NCBI GenBank assembly: GCA_963757155.1
Contig: CAVWQS010000009.1
Coordinates: forward strand, 186,001 to 250,000
Origin: DASXQK01 sp963757155
Lineage (GTDB): Bacteria > Pseudomonadota > Alphaproteobacteria > Dongiales > Dongiaceae
Length of the DNA: 64,000 bases
Direction: 5' to 3'
A program made the translations under genes and the position numbers. Under the pieces are notes generated by a model that ran no database searches, was not told the origin of the DNA, and saw only the letters and a list, made by a program, of their open reading frames with translations. Positions 9,124-17,666 of the stretch are shown in pieces (the stretch's first letter is position 1; the number at the start of each line of letters is the position of its first letter).

Positions 9124-10683
9124 CTAGGGACGCTCGGGCACGCCTTCATAGATGAGGCGGCCGATCTTGTCGTACTTCTCCGGATCGGACGCCTTGATGT
9201 AGAAGGCGCCGAGGATTCCGACGACCAGCACCGCAAGGTCGATCCAGACGATGTAGTCGGCGAAGCGCAAGCCGCCGCCGAGGAAATCCATATTGGCGAC
9301 GCAGAGATAAACGACATAAGCCTGGGTCACGAACGCGATCACCGGCGCTACCAAAGTCTTCCACCAGTGGTGATCGTCGGGATGATGCTTGCGGAAGTAG
9401 GCGATGATCGCCAGCGAGACGACCGCCTGCGACGCCACGATCAGGATCGTGCCCACCAGCGCCATCAGGCCGTAGACCTCGAGATAGGCCTGTGTGGTCG
9501 GGTCGCCGGATCCTTCCTTGAGGGCGAAGATCAGGATGATGACGGCGGCGATGATGCTCTGGGTGAAGGAAGCCACATGCGGCGTGCGATGCACCGGATG
9601 GGTCTTGCCGAGAGCCGCCGGCAGGACCCGCTCGCGGCCGAGAGAATAGAGATAGCGGGCCGCGGTGTTATGGAACGCCATGCCGCAGGCGAAGGAGCCC
9701 GAGAGGATCAGAATGCTCATCAGCACGGTGACCCAATTTCCGATCAGGCGAGTCGCCGGATCGAAGAAGAAGGTGGCGGAGTTGGTTTGCGCCATGCCGA
9801 TCGCGTCGTCGATCTTGGCGTAGCCCGAGACCGCTGCCCAGGAGACGATGACGTAGAAGATCCCGAGCGCCAGTACCGAGACATAGAGAGAGAGCGGCAC
9901 GATGCGCTTGGGGTCGCGAGATTCCTCGGCATAGTTCGGCGCCATCTCGAAGCCGACCCAGGACCAGAAGGCGAAGAAGAGGCCGATGCCGGCGGCGCCG
10001 GCCGCTAGTTTCGTATGGGCGTCGTTCTCATGGGCGTCGAAGCCGCGGAAGGCGTTGAAGGGATTGATGGCAGCGATGTCCACATGGGCCCCGGAATTCG
10101 TGAACACGCCGACGGCGAAAATAGTCAGGATCGCCACTTCGCCGACAAGCGCCACGCCGAGGATGGCCGTGGAGACCTTGACGTCGAAGAAGGTCAGAAT
10201 CGAGATGCCGACGATCATGATCAGGGACAGGATTGGCCAAGGGATGTCGATGCCCATCCATTGCTTGATGTCGAGATTGGCGAAATAGGCGAAGCCGCCC
10301 GCAAGCGAGGCCTCGAAGACCGAATAGGCGACCACCGAGCCGAAGCCGAAGCCCATGCCGAGTTCGCGTCCCAGCCCATGGCTGATGAAGGAATAGAAGC
10401 CGCCGACGGCGGTGACCTTGCTCGCCATCGCCGCATAGCCCACCGAAAAGATCAGCAGGATGATGGTGGCGACCAGGAAGGAGGCCGGGGCGCCGATGCC
10501 GTTGCCGTAGCCCACGGCGATGGGCACGTTGAACAGCATGGCGGAGATCGGTGCCGCACCGGTCACCGTCAGGAACAGCACGCCGATGAGTTCGACGGCC
10601 TTGGTGTGAAGCTTGTGAAGGTCGCCGCGATCGGCGACGTCATAGCCGAGCTTGCTGGCTGGTTGGGCTGGGCCTCGTTCCAT
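9124..10683 (-). CDS. APC superfamily amino acid/amine permease
   Basis: 519 residues with about 12-13 hydrophobic segments. The APC core is seen at the first helix (LTVTGAAPISAMLF, the unwound helix that binds the amino group) and in FFAFWSWVGFEMAPNYAEESRDPKRIVP around residues 235-262, the conserved helix 6 to loop 7 region. Resembles ethanolamine/putrescine-type permeases more than high-affinity amino acid transporters, though substrate is not decidable. It is transcribed away from the TIM-barrel gene at 11061, with a 377-nt shared control region containing several inverted repeats. Confidence 0.9.
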   Translation of the reverse strand: MERGPAQPASKLGYDVADRGDLHKLHTKAVELIGVLFLTVTGAAPISAMLFNVPIAVGYGNGIGAPASFLVATIILLIFSVGYAAMASKVTAVGGFYSFISHGLGRELGMGFGFGSVVAYSVFEASLAGGFAYFANLDIKQWMGIDIPWPILSLIMIVGISILTFFDVKVSTAILGVALVGEVAILTIFAVGVFTNSGAHVDIAAINPFNAFRGFDAHENDAHTKLAAGAAGIGLFFAFWSWVGFEMAPNYAEESRDPKRIVPLSLYVSVLALGIFYVIVSWAAVSGYAKIDDAIGMAQTNSATFFFDPATRLIGNWVTVLMSILILSGSFACGMAFHNTAARYLYSLGRERVLPAALGKTHPVHRTPHVASFTQSIIAAVIILIFALKEGSGDPTTQAYLEVYGLMALVGTILIVASQAVVSLAIIAYFRKHHPDDHHWWKTLVAPVIAFVTQAYVVYLCVANMDFLGGGLRFADYIVWIDLAVLVVGILGAFYIKASDPEKYDKIGRLIYEGVPERP

Positions 10684-11060
10684 TGTCGGTTCTCCTCTCC
10701 CCTGTAAGGTTTCCGGCCCCCGCCCGCGCCCCTGTCGGCGCCGCTTGATCGGCTTCCCTCCGGCATCCCCGCCGGCTGAAGGATCGGGAGCGATGGTTCA
10801 AGATGATCGGTCTATTCGACCTCGCTTGTCGATTGCAGAAGGTGGCAACTGACACATATTCTGCGGCCACAATAACATTCAATGTTGCAACCTCCAACAT
10901 GAATTCCCAGCCAAACCACCATTCCTGGTGGGCGGCCGGCGGCGGAGCAACGAGCGCGTAGTTGGACTTGCCAAATATTTTGCGGTTAGCACAACATTTA
11001 TGCTAAGCAAAAGGCCGCAAGGGAGGCGGCCGCCGGGCCGCGCGATCAGGAGACGCTACG
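10684..11060. promoter_or_regulatory. Divergent control region between APC permease and TIM-barrel genes, with inverted repeats
   Basis: A 377-nt gene-free stretch, more AT-rich in its right half than its surroundings. Inverted repeats seen: AACATT-C-AATGTT at 10874-10886, overlapping ATGTTG-N7-CAACAT at 10882-10900, and TTAGCA-N9-TGCTAA at 10986-11006. The last lies 54 nt before the TIM-barrel start, whose Shine-Dalgarno area is AGGAG near 11047. These are candidate operators for a regulator acting on both genes; no cognate regulator is adjacent. Confidence 0.45.
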
Positions 11061-11729
11061 ATGGATTTCATCTTCATGCTCACCCGCCAGGACCAGACCG
11101 TGCTCGACGGGCTCGAGGTGATGAAGGAGATCCGCGGCGTCGGGCTCCGCCATGTCGGCTTCAAGGATGTGGGGGTCGACAAGCAGACCCTCCATGCCAT
11201 CAACCGCGCGGTCAAGGACGCCGGCGCCACGAGCTATATGGAGGTGGTCTCCACCAGCCCCGAGGCGGCGGTGCATTCGGCGAAGGTCGCCGCCGAGATC
11301 GGCATCGACCGGCTGCTGGGCGGCGCCAATGCGCGGGAGATCATGGCAGCCATCAAGGGCACGCCCGTCGCCTATTACCCTTTTCCCGGCAAGCCCGTCG
11401 GCCATCCGACGAAGCTCGGCGGCTCGCCGAAGTCGGTCGCCGATGATTGCCGGCGCTTCCTGGAGATGGGCTGCGCCGGGGTCGACCTCCTGGCCTATCG
11501 GGCGACCGAGGCCGACCCCATCGATCTGGTCAAGGCGGCCCGAAAGGGCTTGGGCAGCGCCGGCACGCTGATCTGCGCCGGCAGCGTCGACAGCCCGGCG
11601 CGGATTCAGGCCCTGAAGGCTGCCGGATGCGATGCCTTCACCATCGGCTCCGCCGCCTTCGACGGCTCGTTCTCGCCCCGCAAGGGTCGGCTGACGAGCC
11701 AGCTCCAAGACATCCTCGCGGCCTGCTGA
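11061..11729 (+). CDS. Uncharacterised TIM-barrel (phosphate-binding) protein
   Basis: 222 residues. The pattern of short strands ending in Asp/Gly loops, VGFKDVGVDKQT, IDRLLGGANAREI, and a C-terminal phosphate-loop-like pair (ICAGSVDSPARI and DAFTIGSAAFDGS) suggests a small alpha/beta barrel of the ribulose-phosphate-binding type, as in HisA/HisF, NanE or GlpP-like proteins. I do not recognise a named family, and no catalytic residues can be assigned. It stands between a divergent amine/amino-acid permease and a convergent glutamine-synthetase-like gene, so a role in handling the same compound is plausible. Confidence 0.7.
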   Translation: MDFIFMLTRQDQTVLDGLEVMKEIRGVGLRHVGFKDVGVDKQTLHAINRAVKDAGATSYMEVVSTSPEAAVHSAKVAAEIGIDRLLGGANAREIMAAIKGTPVAYYPFPGKPVGHPTKLGGSPKSVADDCRRFLEMGCAGVDLLAYRATEADPIDLVKAARKGLGSAGTLICAGSVDSPARIQALKAAGCDAFTIGSAAFDGSFSPRKGRLTSQLQDILAAC

Positions 11730-11754
11730 GCGATGATTGCCCAGCCCCACCAAA

Positions 11755-11905
11755 GTTGAACCACAGAGGCACAGAGACACAGAGAAGATAGGAGGAATTT
11801 AGGCTTCTCCCGCAAGCAGAGCCCAAGATTTCCACTCCATGACAACGACGCGAAGCCCTTGCCGCTGGGCTCGCTATCTCTGTGCCTCTGTGTCTCTGTG
11901 GTTAA
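11755..11905. repeat. Inverted pair of CACAGAGGCACAGAGACACAGAG repeats
   Basis: The left arm (11755-11790) and right arm (11876-11905) are inverted copies of the same ~30-nt unit, built on the short period CACAGAG(G/A)CACAGAG. They enclose about 85 nt with no gene. This unit is a widespread dispersed repeat of unknown function in bacterial intergenic DNA. Here it lies between the convergent TIM-barrel and glutamine-synthetase-like genes, and the transcript could fold into a long stem. Confidence 0.75.
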
Positions 11906-11933
11906 CTTCCTCGTCGTGGCGCTGCGCGCCCAA

Positions 11934-13271
11934 TCAGAACACCTCGAGATACTCGTTGCGCTCCCAATCGGTGATATGGCTGCGGAAGCGGGCGAGCTCG
12001 TAGCGTTTGACGGTGAGGAAGAGCTTCAGGAAATCCGGCCCCAGCATCTGGCCGAAGGCCTGATCCGCCTCGAGGGCGGCGAGGGATTGCTCCAGGCTGG
12101 TGGGCAGCTTGGGGTGCTGCGGATCATCCTCGCTCGGCCCCTTGGATTGGGGTCCCAGCTTCAACTTGCCCTTCAGCCCCAGCAGTCCCGCGGCCAAAGT
12201 GCCGGCGGCGGTCAGATAGGGGTTGGCCAGCGCCGAGGCGCCGCGCATCTCGTGATGGGTCCCCGAATCCTTCGTCGCCTTGACCCGCACCAGGGCCGAG
12301 CGATCCTCGATCCCCCAGCTGATATTCGAGGGCGCGAAGGTGTGGGGCTTGATGCGGTGGTAGCAATTGGGCGTCGGGCCTGCCAGCGCCATCAGGGCCG
12401 GCGCGTGCGCCAGGATTCCGGCGGCGAACTGGCGCGCGGGAAGCGAGACCCCATCCTTGTCGGCGGGATCGAAGAAGACGTTCTTGCCGGTCTTGCGGTC
12501 GAGCAGGCTGATATGGAAGTGGCATCCACAGCCCGCCATGCCGTTGATGGGCTTGGACATGAAAGTGGCGAGATAGCCCTGCAGATGGGCCACTTCCTTC
12601 ACCGTGTTGCGGAAGGTGAAGGCCTTGTCGGCGGCCTCGATGCCGATGGCGGGACCGTAATTGATCTCGAATTGCGAGGGCGCGTATTCGCAGTTGTGGG
12701 TGATGAGATCGAGGCCGATGCCCTGGAGGTTGCGCAGGATGACCTCGACGGCGTCGATATAGGTATTGCGTGTGGTGTTGAAGATATGGACGCCGCCGAA
12801 GAGCGGCTGCAGCGTCTGGCGATCGAGGAGATAGAACTCGTATTCATGTCCCATCATCACGTCGAAGCCGAGCTCGCCCGCCGTCTCGATCAGCTTGCGC
12901 AGCACATAGCGGGGCGCGGATTTGTAGGGCGAGTTGTCCTGGAAGGCGACGTCGCAGATGACTTTGGCGGTGTTCTGCTTCCAAGGCACCCGGCGCAAGG
13001 TGGAGAAATCGGCGAACAGCTTCGAATCCGCATAGCTGATCTCGTCGTTGAGACCGGCGCCCGAGATGACGTTGGAGGCGGTGTCGAGTGCCAGAATCCC
13101 GCCGTAGAAATTGAGACCCTTGCGGGCATAGCCCTCGACCGCATCGATGGGCACCAGCTTCGAGCGGGAGATGGCGTGGAGATCGGGCAGCTCGAAACGG
13201 ACGAACTCGATCCCATCGGCCCGCAGCGCCGCCACCTGATCGGCGATATTGTCCTTCTTGCTTCTGGCCAT
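11934..13271 (-). CDS. Glutamine synthetase family protein (gamma-glutamyl ligase type)
   Basis: 445 residues, close to type I GlnA or PuuA length. Seen: the N-terminal beta-grasp part (FYGGILALDTA), the glutamate/metal site MGHEYEFYLLD, GCGCHFHISLLD (the HxHxS metal/ATP loop), and the arginine-rich NCYHRIKPHTFAPSNISWGIEDRSALVRV segment. Genomes with a housekeeping GlnA often carry such paralogues for gamma-glutamylation of amines (PuuA, GlnT, ethanolamine or isopropylamine routes). The tyrosine adenylylation loop of GlnA is not apparent. The nearby APC permease supports amine use, but this is inference. Confidence 0.85.
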   Translation of the reverse strand: MARSKKDNIADQVAALRADGIEFVRFELPDLHAISRSKLVPIDAVEGYARKGLNFYGGILALDTASNVISGAGLNDEISYADSKLFADFSTLRRVPWKQNTAKVICDVAFQDNSPYKSAPRYVLRKLIETAGELGFDVMMGHEYEFYLLDRQTLQPLFGGVHIFNTTRNTYIDAVEVILRNLQGIGLDLITHNCEYAPSQFEINYGPAIGIEAADKAFTFRNTVKEVAHLQGYLATFMSKPINGMAGCGCHFHISLLDRKTGKNVFFDPADKDGVSLPARQFAAGILAHAPALMALAGPTPNCYHRIKPHTFAPSNISWGIEDRSALVRVKATKDSGTHHEMRGASALANPYLTAAGTLAAGLLGLKGKLKLGPQSKGPSEDDPQHPKLPTSLEQSLAALEADQAFGQMLGPDFLKLFLTVKRYELARFRSHITDWERNEYLEVF

Positions 13272-13424
13272 GCCCCGCTCCCTGTTTCGCCCCGGCTTTA
13301 AAAACCCTGAACCGGATCAGGGGCGGGAGGCTAGCGTGACAATTCTGCGAGCTTCAACACCAAACTTGCGACTTGCCACGAATTTGTGGGAAGCGTGAGA
13401 CTTGAGCGTGGGGGAGACAGCGAC

Positions 13425-14201
13425 ATGCGGCTCAAGGGCAAACGCGCCTTCATCAGCGGCGCCGGCAGCGGGATCGGCGAGGCCGCGGCGCTGAAATTCG
13501 CGGCGGAAGGCGCTCGCGTGATACTGGCGGATATCCGCTCGCCCGCGGTCGAGGCGGTCGCGGCCAGGATCGTCGCGGCGGGCGGCGAGGCGGTGGCGGT
13601 CAGCGGCGATATCGCCGATCCCGAACAGTGCCGGCACATGATCGATGAGGGCGCGATGCGGCTCGGCGGCCTCGACCTCATGTTCAACAATGCCGGCATC
13701 GTGCTGGGCGAGGATACGGGCCCGGTGGAGACCCCGCTGGAGATCTGGGAGCAGACGATCCGCGTCAATCTGACCGGCGTCTTCCTCGCCTGCAAATTCG
13801 GGATCCCCCATCTGCTGCGGGCCGGCGGCGGGGCGGTGGTCAACAATGCCTCCGTCGTCGCACTGGTCGGCTCAGCCTATCCCCAGATCGCCTATACCGC
13901 GGCCAAGGGCGGGGTCGTTGCCATGACCCGGGAGATGGCGGTCCTCTACGGGCGCAAGGGTCTCCGCTTCAATTCGGTCTGCCCCGGTCCCGTCGGCACC
14001 AGTTTGGTGCGCGCCTTCATCAAGGAGGAATCGAATTGGGAAACGCGGCGGCCCTATATGCCCATGGGAAGGCTGGGGACGGTGGAGGAGGTGGCCAATC
14101 TTGTCGCCTTCCTCGTCTCCGACGAGGCCTCCTATATCACAGGGGCCGCCTATGCCGCCGACGGCGGCATTTCGGCGGCCTATGTGATCCGCGATGAATA
14201 G
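13425..14201 (+). CDS. SDR family NAD(P)-dependent oxidoreductase
   Basis: 258 residues from the ATG at 13425, preceded by GGGGGAGA; the in-frame ATG 13 codons upstream lacks such a site. Classical short-chain dehydrogenase: cofactor loop ISGAGSGIGEAAAL (residues ~9-22), DIRSP after beta-2 suggesting NAD rather than NADP preference, NNAG near 86, catalytic Ser in NNASVVALVG and YTAAKGG near 154. Substrate unknown. It is transcribed divergently from the glutamine-synthetase-like gene across ~150 nt. Confidence 0.88.
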   Translation: MRLKGKRAFISGAGSGIGEAAALKFAAEGARVILADIRSPAVEAVAARIVAAGGEAVAVSGDIADPEQCRHMIDEGAMRLGGLDLMFNNAGIVLGEDTGPVETPLEIWEQTIRVNLTGVFLACKFGIPHLLRAGGGAVVNNASVVALVGSAYPQIAYTAAKGGVVAMTREMAVLYGRKGLRFNSVCPGPVGTSLVRAFIKEESNWETRRPYMPMGRLGTVEEVANLVAFLVSDEASYITGAAYAADGGISAAYVIRDE

Positions 14202-14229
14202 TCTCGGCGCTTGGTCAGGCCCGCTTGCA

Positions 14230-14601
14230 TCAAGCGCGCTTGGTGGGGCCCTTCCCTGACTTCCGATTGAGCTCGGGATCCTCGCCGCGGCTGCGTGCCC
14301 GGCCGGCCGCTTCCGCCTTGCGCAGATCGGCACCCTCCGCCCCGTCCAGCGCCTTGCGCGCCGCCTTCGCCTTGCCTGCCACATCGCCCTGCTGGGCGAA
14401 CTCGGTCTGGCTGCGATCGAAGGCAAGTGCTGCGGTCTTGCTGCCCTCGCCCTCATTGCCTTGCGGACCGGCCGCGGCAAGCTCCGCTTCGGCCTTATGC
14501 CAATGCTCCTGATCGCGGAAATGCGGACGTCCCTCGCGCTCCCAGATCTCATGGGCACGCTTGCGGATATCAGCCTCGCTCGGCTTTGATTTGTCGGTCA
14601 T
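14230..14601 (-). CDS. DUF2934 domain protein
   Basis: 123-residue hydrophilic protein. The N-terminus matches the DUF2934 pattern RAHEIWEREGRPHFRDQEHWHKAEAEL in outline (residues ~14-42), a short two-helix unit common in Alphaproteobacteria. The rest is Ala/Lys/Glu-rich, probably disordered or helical. A very strong ribosome site (AGGAGGTAA) precedes the ATG, suggesting high expression. Function unknown. Confidence 0.8.
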   Translation of the reverse strand: MTDKSKPSEADIRKRAHEIWEREGRPHFRDQEHWHKAEAELAAAGPQGNEGEGSKTAALAFDRSQTEFAQQGDVAGKAKAARKALDGAEGADLRKAEAAGRARSRGEDPELNRKSGKGPTKRA

Positions 14602-14806
14602 GTTGGCCTTACCTCCTGTACTAGCAGCCCGTGGCCTTGCCGCAACCTAGAGCGAATTCGCAAGCAGGAGTCATCACCTGATCGCGATCCGCTCCCGGAC
14701 TCTAGGATCTGGAGACCGTACGGCAAAGCTCAAACAGCATGGCACATGATTTGTTGCATGCGTTCGGGGCATGGTAATAGCCCGAAAGCCGATGGCCCAA
14801 GGGGGT

Positions 14807-16348
14807 TTAGGCGCCTTTTTCCAGAATTGCATGCAAATGATGATTGAGCGGCGCCAAGGCAGCCTGCGCCTGCTTATAGATGGCGAAGAATTCACTGTAG
14901 AGAGCGTGGCGCCCGGGATCGGGCTCGCAGCGGTCCAGAACGCTCACGCATTGCGCAACCGCCGCGCGCGGATCGGCATAGAAGCCGACCCCGATCCCCG
15001 CCACCAGCGCGGCGCCGAAGGAGGCATCGCCATTCCCCGGCCGCTCGACCACCAGCCCCGTCACATCGGCGATGATCTGGCGCCAGGTGGCGCTGCGCGC
15101 GCCACCGCCCATCAGCTTGATGGTGCCGAAGGAAAGCCCCAGCGCGCGGGCGGCCTCGAGGAGATCGCGGATCGAGTAAGCGATGCCCTCGTAGAGCGCG
15201 CGGGCGAAATGCGCCCGGCCGTGGCGCATCGTCATGCCGATGAAATCGCCGCGTAACAAGGGATCCCAATAGGGCGCGCGCTCGCCCTGCAGATAGGGAT
15301 GGAAGATGAGGCCCTCGGAGCCTGCGGCGATACCCGCCGCGAGGCGATCCATCTCGGCGAAGGCGGCACTGCCCTCGCCCTCCCTTTGGCCCCCGCCCGG
15401 CGGCAGGAAGAAATTGTCGCGCAGCCAACGATGGGCCGAAGCGCAGGAATTGGTGCCGGTGGCGGTGTAGTACATCCCCTCGACGATATGGGGATAGCAG
15501 GAGACCGGCGGATGGACGCTGGTGCCCTTGGTCGCCAGGAACAGCACCGCCGAGGTGGCGATCTTGATGGCGCCGATGCCGGGCTCGATGGCGCCGACGC
15601 CGAAGAATTCGACGGTGGTGTCGTTGGAGCCGCAGACCACCGGCGTGCCGGCGGCAAGCCCCGTCTCCCCTGCCGCCTTTTCCGTCACCTGCCCCACCAC
15701 ATCCGTGGGCCGGACCACCGGCGGCAGGGTTTCCATCGGCCAGCCGATCAGCCCGGCAAGCGCCGGCGACCAGGATTTCGTGCGGTCATCGGCCATGAGC
15801 GCGCCCACGGCATCGCTGTAATCCGTCTCCCAGCCGCCGGTCAGCCGCGTGCGCAGATAATCCTTGGAGAGATAGAGCCGGCGCACCCGGGCGACGGTCT
15901 CGGGCTCGTGGCGCTGCAGCCATTTCAGCATGGCCAGCGTCCAGGTGGGATTCACCCGGTTGAGGGAGGTCCGGATGATGAGATCGCCCGCCTGCTCATG
16001 GAGCTCGCGCGCCTCCGCCCCGCTGCGCTGGTCGCTCCACATGATGGCGGGGCGCAGGGGCCGGTCGCTCGCATCGGTCAGCACCGGAATATGGGCGCCG
16101 CCGGAGAGGCCGATACCCGCGATGGCCGCCGCGGGAATGCCGGCGGCCGTCAGCGCGGCGGGGACCGCCCGGCAGAGCGCCCGATACCATTCGTCGGGAT
16201 CCTGCTCCGACCAGCCGAATTTCGGCGTCTTTGTCTCAACGGGATGGGAGCCTTCGCCCGCGAGGCTGCCGTCGCGCCGGATGAGCGTCGCCTTCAGGCT
16301 GCCGGCGCCGAGATCGATGCCGAGAAGATGGTTGCGCTCCGCCGTCAT
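14807..16348 (-). CDS. FGGY-family carbohydrate kinase (xylulokinase-like)
   Basis: 513 residues from the ATG at 16348, which follows GAGGTGGGA; upstream in-frame starts would read through the probable operator. Seen: LLGIDLGAGSLKATLI (P-loop-like phosphate 1), GLSGGAHIPVL, IMWSDQRSGAEA, the ATP-lobe GSNDTTVEFFGVG, and KLMGGGARSATWRQII. Not a close copy of the kinase at 7539. Divergent from a 2OG-Fe(II) oxygenase gene, with about 100 nt between them, implying shared control. Sugar substrate unknown. Confidence 0.9.
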   Translation of the reverse strand: MTAERNHLLGIDLGAGSLKATLIRRDGSLAGEGSHPVETKTPKFGWSEQDPDEWYRALCRAVPAALTAAGIPAAAIAGIGLSGGAHIPVLTDASDRPLRPAIMWSDQRSGAEARELHEQAGDLIIRTSLNRVNPTWTLAMLKWLQRHEPETVARVRRLYLSKDYLRTRLTGGWETDYSDAVGALMADDRTKSWSPALAGLIGWPMETLPPVVRPTDVVGQVTEKAAGETGLAAGTPVVCGSNDTTVEFFGVGAIEPGIGAIKIATSAVLFLATKGTSVHPPVSCYPHIVEGMYYTATGTNSCASAHRWLRDNFFLPPGGGQREGEGSAAFAEMDRLAAGIAAGSEGLIFHPYLQGERAPYWDPLLRGDFIGMTMRHGRAHFARALYEGIAYSIRDLLEAARALGLSFGTIKLMGGGARSATWRQIIADVTGLVVERPGNGDASFGAALVAGIGVGFYADPRAAVAQCVSVLDRCEPDPGRHALYSEFFAIYKQAQAALAPLNHHLHAILEKGA

Positions 16349-16392
16349 CGATCCCACCTCGAGCTCCGGCGCGCCTTCATAAGTGCGCGCCG

Positions 16393-16432
16393 TTGTTGGA
16401 GATACCATTTTTCTTGTGGTAGTTTTCAACAA
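16393..16432. promoter_or_regulatory. Compound palindromic operator between FGGY kinase and 2OG oxygenase
   Basis: TTGTTG (16393-16398), TACCA (16403-16407), TGGTA (16417-16421) and CAACAA (16427-16432) form two nested inverted repeats sharing one dyad. It sits in the ~100-nt divergent intergenic region, 18 nt before the oxygenase start, and AT content rises sharply here. It is probably a binding site for an unlinked dimeric repressor controlling both genes. Confidence 0.6.
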
Positions 16433-16450
16433 GATTTACGGGAGAGTGCG

Positions 16451-17491
16451 ATGACGGTGCAGACGGTTTCGGCCCAGCTGGATTCGACCCTGGTCGCCGC
16501 GCGGGTGCCCCTGGACCAGATCCCCCTCGTCGATTTCGGCCCTTTCCTCACGGGCGGACCTGCCGAGCGCAAGGCCGTGGCGCGCCAGATCGGCGAGGCC
16601 TGCCGCAACATCGGTTTCTTCTATCTGATCAATCACGGCGTGCCGCCGATGCTGACGCGCCAGACCTTCGAGGAGGCCCGGCGGTTCTTCGCCTTGCCGG
16701 CAGAGAAGAAGCGGGAGATCGCCATCGAGAAATCGCCCTGCCATCGCGGCTATTTCGGCCTGGGCGGCGAAAATCTCGATCCGAAGAAGCAGCGCTATGC
16801 GGGCGATCTGAAGGAGGGCATCAAGATCGGGCGGGACCTGCCGCCCGATCATCCCCTGGTCAAGGCGGGCCTGCCTTTGCACGGGCCCGATCAATGGCCG
16901 AGCGACCTGCCGGGCTGGCGCGAGACGATGCAGGCCTGCTACGACGCCCTGGTCAAGCTGGGGCGCGAGATCATGCATGCCTTCGCCCTTGCCCTCGAGC
17001 TGCCGGAGGATCATTTCGACCGCTGGCTGACCGGCCCCATGGCGACCCTGGGCCCCCTTCATTACCCCCCGCAGGAGGGCCGGATCTCCGATGAGCGGCT
17101 GGGGGCGGGTGCCCATACGGATTTCGGCTGCCTCACCATCCTGGCCCAGGATCCGGTCGGCGGGCTCCAGGCGCGCAATAGCGCCGGCGCGTGGATCGAC
17201 GCCCCTTATGTCGAGGGCAGCTTCGTCGTCAATATCGGCGACATGATGGAGCGCTGGACCAACGGCATCTTCTCCTCGACGGTGCACCGGGTGATCAACA
17301 CCTCGGGCAAGGACCGCTATTCCCTGCCTTTTTTCTTCGACCCGGATTTCAACGCCGACCTCACCTGCCTGGAGACCTGCTGGGGCCCCGACCGGCCGGC
17401 AAAATACCCCCCGACCACCGGCGGCCAGCATCTCCTGGACATGATCAACGCCACCTTCGACTACCATCGCGACAAGGATAAGAAGAACTGA
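16451..17491 (+). CDS. 2-oxoglutarate/Fe(II)-dependent oxygenase, isopenicillin-N-synthase-like
   Basis: 346 residues. N-terminal DIOX_N domain (IPLVDFGPFL, FFYLINHGVP), then the double-stranded beta-helix with iron ligands H222 and D224 (GAHTDFGCLTIL) and H279 (STVHRVIN), and the 2-oxoglutarate arginine R289 in RYSLPFFF. Enzymes of this group hydroxylate or desaturate small organic molecules. Here it is paired divergently with a sugar kinase, an unusual partnership. The start is the ATG following GGGAGAGTGCG. Confidence 0.9.
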   Translation: MTVQTVSAQLDSTLVAARVPLDQIPLVDFGPFLTGGPAERKAVARQIGEACRNIGFFYLINHGVPPMLTRQTFEEARRFFALPAEKKREIAIEKSPCHRGYFGLGGENLDPKKQRYAGDLKEGIKIGRDLPPDHPLVKAGLPLHGPDQWPSDLPGWRETMQACYDALVKLGREIMHAFALALELPEDHFDRWLTGPMATLGPLHYPPQEGRISDERLGAGAHTDFGCLTILAQDPVGGLQARNSAGAWIDAPYVEGSFVVNIGDMMERWTNGIFSSTVHRVINTSGKDRYSLPFFFDPDFNADLTCLETCWGPDRPAKYPPTTGGQHLLDMINATFDYHRDKDKKN

Positions 17492-17666
17492 AGGTGGCCG
17501 GGACGGCTGGGCGTCGGAACTTCCTGTCCGAAGTCCGATTGATGGCTTGTTGAATTAATCGTCCGATGGCCTAATTGAGTCCTGGGCAGCGTCCGTACGA
17601 GAGGCGGGCGAGCCCGGTTGGCCTGGGCCGAACGCGGGCGATCTCAGCAGCGAGGCGATCGAGACC

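Noticed and set aside
11755..11905. CRISPR array from the CACAGAG repeats
   Set aside because: Only two units exist, in inverted orientation, without regular spacers or cas genes.
7539..16348. The two FGGY kinases as a recent duplication
   Set aside because: They share only family motifs; their intervening sequence, length and neighbours differ.
15299..16450. N-terminal extension of the 2OG oxygenase to give a 730-residue fusion
   Set aside because: The extension is antisense to the FGGY kinase; the oxygenase has its own ATG with GGGAGAG upstream and starts at the family-typical place.
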